From positions 2,852,001 through 2,916,000 of the forward strand of contig JAPNXP010000008.1 in assembly GCA_028753945.1 (NCBI GenBank): a stretch of 64,000 bases of DNA, given 5' to 3'. The notes under the pieces are model-generated. The model saw nothing but the letters and a program-made list of their open reading frames with translations. It was not told the origin of the DNA and made no database searches. The DNA comes from Hexactinellida sp. DTS-2022 (Eukaryota > Porifera > Hexactinellida). The position numbers were made by a program, and so were the translations under genes. Below are positions 56,737 to 64,000 of this stretch, piece after piece (the stretch's first letter is position 1; each line of letters starts with the position of its first letter).

Positions 56737-57522
56737 CTCTAGAAGTTAGAATATGGTGTATAATGAGGAACACATAGTAATCACAAGTAGACAGTAGACC
56801 GTAGAGAACAAGTATTGTGTAACAATAGCCAACAAGTATAACATTAAGTAAGTATACAACTAGACGACTAGCTGATAGTGACTAGAGCGATCCTTATGGG
56901 TTGCTACAAGGACTACTATAACACGGCTATACATGCTGCCGAATAATAGTAGAAAATAAGTGTCCAGTTTTATACATTTGATAGAAGAAAAACTAAGCCT
57001 CCCATGTTTGTGATTTGAACTTTTTTGGGTTAAAAAATACGAGGAATCAATTAAGGCTACTTAAAAGGTTCAAAATGTCATCATCCCTCATATAGTTTTG
57101 ACGCAATTTAATTATGACTCAGCAATCACGAAATTTATATAAAAACATAATTGTTTAAGATACACATTAATATTACTAAATAGAGATTTTAAATAAAAAT
57201 AGTATTGTCATTGATAATCTTGAAATATACGCTGAAAGTGAAAGGTTTAATCAATTTCATAGTGTATGTGGAATGAATAAACTCAATTTAGGGGAATAAA
57301 AACACTCGGCGCGCAATGCGTGTACATAAAATATTTACAGCCATAAGGAATAAGTAAGTGGCCAACACGTGTTTGGGTGGGTCGAACAGCGAATTCCGAG
57401 TTTATTTACGGGATTACGGGATATTTTTTTACACATCTTTTACCAAAACAGCAAATGCATTCATTAACTGAATTCCAAAGGTATCCAGGCAGTCAGAAAA
57501 ATAATCAACAATTCTGTTAGGA

Positions 57523-57680
57523 TTCTGACAAGTGACAGCAGTCTTAAAACCATTCTGACATATGACAGAGGTCTTAAAACCATTCTGACAAGCGACAGTA
57601 GTCTTAAAAACCATTCTGACAAGTGACAGTTAGGATAATTCTGACAAATGACAACCTCAAAGTTCTGACAAATGAAACTC
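57523..57680. repeat. ~30-bp tandem repeat upstream of kinesin motor exon 3
   Basis: About five units of CATTCTGACAAGTGACAGTA followed by GTCTTAAAAC, degrading toward 57680. It lies about 130 bp before the splice acceptor at 57805. Period and style recall the terminal arrays of the MULE-RING element, but no transposase is nearby. Confidence 0.8.
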
Positions 57681-57805
57681 CCCCGAAAAACTGAGCTCTA
57701 GCAGTGCTGAGCTGAACTCTATATATATTATCTCTTCTATTTTCAAGGTTACCTTAATACTTTAAATTAGGTTTATCCTTTATTATTAAGATATCTCATG
57801 TGTAG

Positions 57806-58123
57806 GTGATTTCTCTGCTTTCAGAGAATGAAGTTTCACACAGAAAACATTTTATTCCTTACAGAGATTCAGTACTAACCTGGTTATTGAAAGAGAGTCT
57901 AGGAGGAAATAGTAAAACTTCAATGTTAGCCACAATTAGTCCTGATCAGAATTCTTCGAGTGAAACCATTAGTACTCTCAGATATGCTCAACAGGCAAGG
58001 AACATTGTAAATGCTGCTAAGGTAAATGAAGATCCAAAGAATAGACTGATTAGAGAACTACAAGCAGAGATTACGAGACTTAGAAGTCTTACACTTGGAG
58101 GTTGTTCTAATACTATTCTCTAA
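57806..58123 (+). CDS. KIF14: KIF14-like kinesin, motor exon 3 (end of motor and neck)
   Basis: Acceptor TGTAG|GTGATT in phase 0 after a 10.2-kb intron. Reads [79 protein letters not shown], then [16 protein letters not shown]. These are the motor's last helices and the neck; [17 protein letters not shown] and KVNED..N.LIREL match KIF14. The frame reaches TAA at 58121-58123 after 105 codons. Whether the protein stops here, giving a motor-only kinesin, or splices on (a weak donor GAG|GTTGTT at 58100) is open. The FHA domain and coiled coils expected of KIF14 are not found in the remaining 6 kb. Confidence 0.9.
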   Translation: MISLLSENEVSHRKHFIPYRDSVLTWLLKESLGGNSKTSMLATISPDQNSSSETISTLRYAQQARNIVNAAKVNEDPKNRLIRELQAEITRLRSLTLGGCSNTIL

Positions 58124-58289
58124 TTATAATTATATTATGAGTTAGTATATACTTCGGTGCCAAATACCTTATTTAAGTGTTTATTTAGGACTATTCAATA
58201 CTTTTATTAATATAAATATTGACGTGAGTGTGACTTTGGTTATTCTTCGAATTCTTTAGTTAATATTTTGGGTATATTATCTTTACTAT

Positions 58290-58340
58290 GTCTACTATAC
58301 TTTTTAGTGGCCCAGTATTGAAATCACTGATTTGTTTTGT
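58290..58340 (+). repeat. isolated, decayed minisatellite monomer
   Basis: CTACTATACTTTTTAGTGGCCCAG with AAATCACTGA matches the 26984-28410 monomer (the core is shortened). Confidence 0.6.
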
Positions 58341-58589
58341 TGTTACACTCCCTCATCACCTAACACACTGTTTCCCAGAGATGGAAATATTGTTTTGTTA
58401 ATAAATCGATTTCCTGAATTCAGCTGAATAAGCGCAGTGGATCTCGAATTCTAATTTACTGAATTATATGTAATTATATTACTGTTGTCATAATTTACCA
58501 ACTAAACTGGGTCAATAAAATCTCGTAGGCTCTGTACTCCCCCCCTCAACCAAATCCTAGATACGCCCTACCGTGAAGGTGAAGAAAGG

Positions 58590-59275
58590 TGAAGTGTGAC
58601 CGTCTAATTTACACCTGGGTTTACGATTTTTGATTCAAATTAAATGGACAGATTTTTAACATCTTTATAAATATGTCTCGTGATTTGAGTTTTGAATCAA
58701 AAACTGTTATACATACTAAACCCCATTTTTTTTCCATTACCATTGGCATTACTCCATTACCGTTACTGTTTTTTCTCCCGTTATCGTTACACCGTTACTT
58801 TAGTTCAGTTATTCTGTTTACCTTTATTCAGTTACAGTTACCTTAATGTAACGGTAACTGATTAAAAGTAACTTAGTAATGGCAATTGAATAAGTTTAAC
58901 GTTGTAACAGTAACAGTGTTACGGTAATGTAATGGTAAGAGTAACTGATTAAAGATGACGGTAACTAGGTAAAAATAACGGATGTCCGTTACCGTTAACG
59001 TTACTCGGCCACTACCGTTATCGTTGCTTTTTCCGTTACCGTTACTCGGCGACTCCCGATACCGTTACTTCTTTCCGTTACCGTTACTTCTTTCCGTTAC
59101 CGTTACTTGTCGATGCCCGTTACCGTTACTTTTCCGTTAACATCACCGTTATCGTTACTCCGTTACTAAGTAACGGAGCACATCACTTAATTAATGAATC
59201 TTAATTATCTCAGAAATGGTGTTTGAAGGAGACAAACTTCTAATTTATCAATTGATGCTCATGGCGCATAGCATG
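58590..59275 (+). repeat. decayed long-repeat unit interrupted by a TTACCGTTAC-word element
   Basis: 58590-58725 (GACCGTCTAATTTACACCTG, ACGATTTTTGATT) and 59180-59275 (AGACAAACTTCTAATTTATC) match the array unit. Between them, about 58735-59175, are dozens of CGTTACCGTTACT words and their complements AGTAACGGTAACG, forming a foldback. Confidence 0.65.
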
Positions 59276-60396
59276 TTTTTCGGTCCAGACCGGTCTGGAC
59301 CGTGCATTCGATGGTCCAGACCGTCGTTTGTCCGGAACGTTGATCGACTATGGCTAGCTCGAAATTTGAAAATGAAGCCTTTTTCAACACTTTGATTTGA
59401 TAAGCATTTGTGATTGTCGCTACTGGCGATGTACGAATTTCTATTACATGAAAGAGGAGGAATTGACGTTTTCTTATTTGGACAAATTTTGTTAATATAA
59501 CATCTTTAGGTGGTATAATTTTATAATCTAAGTGGGCATCACTCTAACTATATTTACTCTTCCCGGTACATTTCGATTCTGAAATTTTCTGCATTTATTC
59601 CTGAATAAATGATGTTTATGTTGTTATAATTTAATTAATAACACACAAAATATTATGTGAGTTAACAAATGTTGAAGTTTAGCTCTTTCCAATCTAAATA
59701 AGCAAGTTAGATTTAATAACATAAAAGCTAGGACGAGTGTTATCTTATCGGCGGATTCATCAGAGGATTCGCTGACCTCACATTTATGCTAATAACTCAA
59801 ACATTTTGTAAATATTGCAAAAAATTGCAAATCTTGGATCACCAATAATCCTGGAAAAATGTAGATCCAAATCCTTGTTATAATCCTGAGCTTATAGAAT
59901 ACTTGTTAGCATACTACCTACCTATATAACCAACTTACTATACCAGGATACAGCAATTGTATCAAATCTCCAGGACTCAAATTAGTTCTCGATTCCAAAA
60001 TATTTAACTTAAATTCTCCACAAAAGCGTTGCTATGATTCCACTCCATAAAGTTAATAAGCAGAATTTCAATTTGTCTTTCACCCGCGAGCGAATAAGGA
60101 ATTTAAGGTCATAATAAAGTAAGAAATAGTTTGGAAGAGCAAAGTGTTGAAGAATGGTCACGAAAAAAGAAAGTGTATTGTGGTTATTTACAAACTAAAT
60201 CATAAGAATTTCAAACTTTTAATTAAGAAGACAAATGTTGAGAGTAAAAACAAAATGTGTCAAGTTAAGCGTAAATTTGTCCCACGGAAATGTGAAAAGT
60301 TATAACGTCCGCAAAGTGCATCAAAGGTAATGCGAGTGGCCTCTATAATTACAGATGAGGAAATAGTTGAGACGGGGATAATACAATATGTACTAC

Positions 60397-60548
60397 CCAG
60401 GATTGTTTGATTTAATTCATGATTTGAATCAAAAATCCGATTTAAATGAAAAAACTTATTTAAACCAAAAAAACGATTTAAATCAATGATTTTTTAATAA
60501 AAAAATTCCGATTTAATGTAAAAAAATCATGATTTTAATCTAACCTGG
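60397..60548. mobile_element. hAT-like MITE of GATTTAAAT words
   Basis: CCAGGATTGTTTGATTTAAT and ATTTTAATCTAACCTGG are imperfectly inverted; flanks tgtactac and actactac share 6 of 8. Confidence 0.5.
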
Positions 60549-60656
60549 ACTACTACCAAGCTTTCGTCCCCCACATACAGACTGGCAGATTTCTACGTGT
60601 AAAAGTGGAAGTTCCAATTTTGCGTTACCATACTCTTGTAATGATATTTTAGATTA

Positions 60657-61123
60657 TGAAGAAAGTGTATTTATTATTCCCCGAACTTGACTTATTATAT
60701 AATTGACGATGGAAATTGCTATTTCTCGAGCATTTCTTCCATAATCACCAGTAGTCAAGATTTCTATGCAGAGTTTATGGAGTTATTAATCGATAATATG
60801 CTAGGTGACCTAAGCACGAGTTGCAATAATATTTACACACAAAATATGTTTATACGCAGGGTAATTATCGAAACGTACAAGACTGGGTTAGCAAAACAGG
60901 AATGAGGAAGTGTGGGAAATGGGCTACAGATCTTGAACTCTTTTCAACTGCTTTGTTATTTAATATAGATATCTGGGTATTCTTGGGTCCGTTGGGAACA
61001 CGTTGGATTGGATTTTCAGGGAATGGATCAACTTTTGAAGAGTTAATGAAGGCACCAACCCCAAGTGGGATCTATTTACGAAATGTTGGGAATCATTATG
61101 AGCCCATGCCATTATTTCTGTGA
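60657..61123 (+). pseudogene. OTU-type cysteine protease relic
   Basis: Two overlapping open stretches in different frames together read IIDDGNCYFSSISSIITSS (60700-60760), an OTU catalytic Cys box, then FMELLIDNMLGD, GKWATDLELFSTALLFNIDI (the helix before the core strands) and SGIYLRNVGNHYEPMPLFL (61066-61123), the catalytic His box NHYE. OTU proteases remove ubiquitin; several transposon classes carry one. The frame changes at about 60895-60903, and another frameshift upstream separates a possible start MKKVYLLFPELD. It sits at the centre of the inverted-repeat element 59745-62039 in plus orientation. A decayed copy; function inferred from motifs only. Confidence 0.75.
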
Positions 61124-61216
61124 AATTCGAAAATGATAATTAATTAATTTTCAATTATACTTGGCATAGTTTTAGAAGAGATGCAATAATTTACCGTAAT
61201 TTGTAGATGTACTATC

Positions 61217-61450
61217 CAGGCCTTCATCTAGCCCTAAGAGATCCGCGCACCCTAGGTGAAGTTGATTTTTCAATCGCGCACCCAAATTTGCCAAAAATAG
61301 TACATTTACCAAAAAAGACCAAAATTAGTATTATAAATACTCTGGATGCGCAGTGCGCACCTAAATTAATTCCAATTTCACGTACCCTTCCAGCATTTCC
61401 TTAAAATCACGCCCCCCTGGGTGCACGCTGCGCACCCAGATGAAGGCCTG
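61217..61450. mobile_element. hAT-like MITE (CAGGCCTTCATC ends), GTACTATC duplication
   Basis: Ends CAGGCCTTCATCTAG and AGATGAAGGCCTG; perfect 8-bp flanks GTACTATC at 61209-61216 and 61451-61458. GCGCACCC words mirrored inside. Same family as 47971-48150. Confidence 0.88.
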
Positions 61451-62451
61451 GTACTATCCTGTTATATTAATGGCGCCCTTTTAATATCGTATCAGTGAAA
61501 GGAATTCATGAATATTTTCATTATTGTGTTAAATCCTAAGCCAATAAATTAGTTCTGTTGTATGACGGTTTACTTACCATGACAGTTTACTTACCTCTAT
61601 TACTATAACCATAAATAACCAGGTATACTTTATATCCATGATGGTTTACTTCCATCTTTGCTATGGCTTCAACTTATGAAAGTAAAATTAGAATTCATTG
61701 CAAGTCGATTTTAGTGAAATTTATGTTAATAAAAATTTTTCAAAAATGAATATTTGTTTTGAAATTTAAATGACATGTCATAGGTGAGATATTTATACTT
61801 GATTAAAAGGAAATTTTATATAATGAATAATTTTTGAATTATTATGGAAAAATCGAAGTCTAAATTTGAGCAAAAATTGTTAAGTCGACTTCAGGAATAT
61901 TTATATTTTGGGATATTATATGGGATGTCCCGACTTTCTTCTTTCCGCTGATGTGATCATTTTTTCACCTACAATTTAAACTTTTTGAGTTATTAGCATA
62001 AATGTGAGGTCTGCGATCCGCTGATGAATCCGCCGATAATATATTAGTTATAAGTTATGATAATTATGATAAGTTATACACTCGTAAATATAGGATTAAT
62101 AATTGAAGCATTATTTTTTGTATTTCAATGTAATTTAAGTAAATTGAGCAAATTTAATTAATTAATATATGTAACCGCATAGACATAAAATACAAATTAC
62201 AGCTATATTGTACCAAAGAAAGTAAATATGACCCGAATCTTCTAACATTCATTAGTTTGAGATCTTGAGTTACTTCAAGTTGAACTTCTAACCTCAGTGC
62301 AGGTTTAGGAATATCGATTAGAAATAACTATACTGACAAATATCAGAATGGCTTAGGAATTAACAGTAGTTGATTTTTAATAGTTATAAAGAAGTTTTAA
62401 TTGATTTAATTCTAAATTTGGTTCATATTGATTTTCCGTATGTCTTAAATA

Positions 62452-62794
62452 CAGTAGAACCTCGTTGGTACGAACACGGTTAATACGAATTTCCGGATGA
62501 GACGAACAAATATAGTAGATGTCGGATATAAGAACATATCGGATATAAGAACACTATATTGAAAAACGGTTGCCATATATCCTATATAATTTATGTCGGT
62601 TATAAGCACATGCCGGTTATACGCACATTAAGTGCAGTTCCCGACGATGTGCTTATACCGGCATCCACTGTAGTTCCGCAAAATCAGATCCCTACAGTGG
62701 CATATAAATGGGTATTACTCCGGTTAATACGAACTCTGGATAAAGCGAACAAATTTTACCGTCCGTTGGTGTTCGTATTAACGAGGTTCTACTG
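62452..62794. mobile_element. Tigger/pogo-like MITE, TA-flanked
   Basis: Ends CAGTAGAACCTCGTTGGTAC and TTAACGAGGTTCTACTG, TA flanks at 62450-62451 and 62795-62796. Repeated GGTTATA/CGGATATAAG words. Related to 20387-20569. Confidence 0.88.
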
Positions 62795-62799
62795 TATAT

Positions 62800-63166
62800 C
62801 AGAGATGGAACCGGTCGGGATTTTCATGACCCGACCCGACCGGTTCAGTTGGAAATTTGACCCGACCCGACCGGCCGGTCGACCGGTCAATCATAGCTAG
62901 CAATAATTTATAAATAATAGAATAAGAATCTACTGTTGTGCCATGTCATATAATTTAGGAATAAATATTATGGCCATAGACCATTTAAGGAAGCCTCTTT
63001 AAGACTACTAAGCTCTCAAGGGCTATTGGAGCCAGATTCAATCAAAACAAATTATGACATTATAATATCGAATAGATCATATAGAGATCTCGACCGGCCG
63101 GTCAGAGTTCGACCGGCCGGTCAAGGTTCGACCGGTGCCGGTCAGACCCGACGGGTTCCGTCTCTG
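62800..63166. mobile_element. hAT-like MITE of CCGGTCGG words, CTGTATAT duplication
   Basis: Ends CAGAGATGGAACCGGTCGGG and CCCGACGGGTTCCGTCTCTG; perfect 8-bp flanks CTGTATAT at 62792-62799 and 63167-63174. The left duplication includes the end of the neighbouring Tigger-like MITE, so this is the younger insertion. Confidence 0.9.
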
Positions 63167-63594
63167 CTGTATATAGATCAGTCTCCATTAACAGGTGGTA
63201 AAGTCATCACCTTTCCAAAACTTGCACCCTTTCCCGAAAATATTATCCATTTGTTTCCTATATCACTCGTGAACACCCAAATCTGAACCCCATGTTCTAT
63301 CCCGTTGCATTCTAGATTTACTAATGTTTTTTTTTGTACTACGATAACTTAACACCGATTTAGGAATTTATTTAATAAATTTACGAGCAATCAGAAAGTA
63401 AACACTGGCCTGGAAATGAAATGAGCAAATACTTGACTTATCTAGCCGTATATTATACGGCGTATAATATAGTAGGCCATGTACTGACCAATACCACAAG
63501 TGATCACATATGTGAGAGATGAAAACGAACAATTTCCATCCATTGGAATTTTAGTATATTTATTATATCGCGAAGTGAAAAGAATTTCGAAATC

Positions 63595-64000
63595 CAGTCA
63601 GGTTCTTTTATTATGATCATTCAAGAGACCAAAGATTGTGTTCATAATAGAGAGACTTCATAATAAGCGACCATTTCAGATAGGTGGGTCGGAGGCAAAG
63701 ATCCTAAGTGCGTTAGAAGTTTCCTTCTAACACACTTCATTTCATAGTTATTTAGTTTGAGTAAATAGCTGATGAGCCAACATTTTTCCAGTATGCCATC
63801 TTCAGTGACCACTATTCTCCAACCATTACTTACGAAATATTGAATTCAGAAACTTGTAAAAACACATTTTTGACCATGTTATTATCACCTCAAGGTGTTA
63901 TGACCCATTTGTAAAGGTGTTAATTGGCAGAAGGATCAATTTATAAATTGGAAGTTTGTTTCTATCTTTATCATCTCTGAAATTAATGATATTTAGCTAA
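63595..64000 (-). repeat. truncated Tigger-like MITE then an inverted fragment of the long unit
   Basis: 63595-63672 repeats the left half of the 6940-7133 element (CAGTCAGGTTCTTTTATTAT). 63700-64000 is the reverse complement of the distal part of the array unit (CACTTCATTTCATAGTTATT, CACCTCAAGGTGTTATGACC, AATTGGAAGTTTGTTTCTAT) and runs off the window. Confidence 0.7.

Larger units (their letters stand above)
59745..62039 (+). mobile_element. 2.3-kb terminal-inverted-repeat element enclosing an OTU protease relic
   Basis: Arms of about 65 bp, TTATCGGCGGATTCATCAG… CTCACATTTATGCTAATAAC … at 59745 and the inverse ending …GAATCCGCCGATAA at 62039, are near-identical. Between them lie the OTU-like gene (60657-61123) and two nested hAT-like MITEs (60397-60548, 61217-61450). 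No target duplication could be fixed, and no transposase is recognised. Confidence 0.7.

Noticed and set aside
57429-57614. Open frame with a ten-residue repeat (FKTxVxCQNG)
   Set aside because: It is the translation of the 30-bp tandem repeat in an intron; the period happens to be a multiple of three.
62559-63286. Two open frames in the last 1.5 kb
   Set aside because: They cross the borders of exactly delimited MITEs (62452-62794 and 62800-63166) and have no recognisable domain.

Overview
The window reads as nuclear DNA of an invertebrate metazoan. It is AT-rich and dominated by DNA transposons, and it carries animal genes: a PLGRKT-like plasminogen receptor, a STRIP1/2-like STRIPAK subunit and a KIF14-like kinesin with spliced exons. 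I cannot name the species from the sequence.

Layout. 0-4.4 kb: two intact, intronless, minus-strand genes (PLGRKT-like 668-1093, STRIP-like 1882-4377). 4.4-15.3 kb: hAT-like elements with 8-bp target duplications, a Helitron interrupted by two nested MITEs, two units of a long repeat, and a decayed Penelope-like retroelement (about 11.70-12.79 kb). 15.3-58.1 kb: probably one KIF14-like kinesin gene on the plus strand. A candidate first coding exon (15310-15528) is followed by a roughly 30.6-kb intron, then three clear motor-domain exons (46142-46567, 47160-47582, 57806-58123). The first intron holds most of the repeat DNA: a nested stack of autonomous-type elements (hAT 21127-26983, holding a FLYWCH-MULE-RING element 22030-26259, holding an intact FLYWCH-MULE 23973-25915), a palindromic minisatellite (26984-28410) and an approximately 14.8-kb head-to-tail array of 11 long units, each ending in a ~115-bp hairpin (28420-43205). 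The 10.2-kb intron between the last two exons holds more foldback elements and a second, broken MULE-RING gene. 58.1-64 kb: more repeats, including a 2.3-kb inverted-repeat element (59745-62039) enclosing a broken OTU-type cysteine protease.

How it fits together. Apart from the three host genes, all recognisable coding sequence belongs or probably belongs to mobile elements. Exact target duplications (9 bp for the two MULEs, 8 bp for hATs, 3 bp TAA, TA, TTAA, about 4 bp for a foldback family, A/T for a Helitron) let many elements be delimited to the base and the order of insertions be read. The most notable systems are (1) a transposase with a C-terminal RING finger, present in two copies; (2) MULE elements whose ends are inverted arrays of short tandem repeats; (3) the hairpin-terminated macro-array, which shares a GTGCCGAC motif with the neighbouring palindromic minisatellite; and (4) an OTU protease relic inside a terminal-inverted-repeat element.
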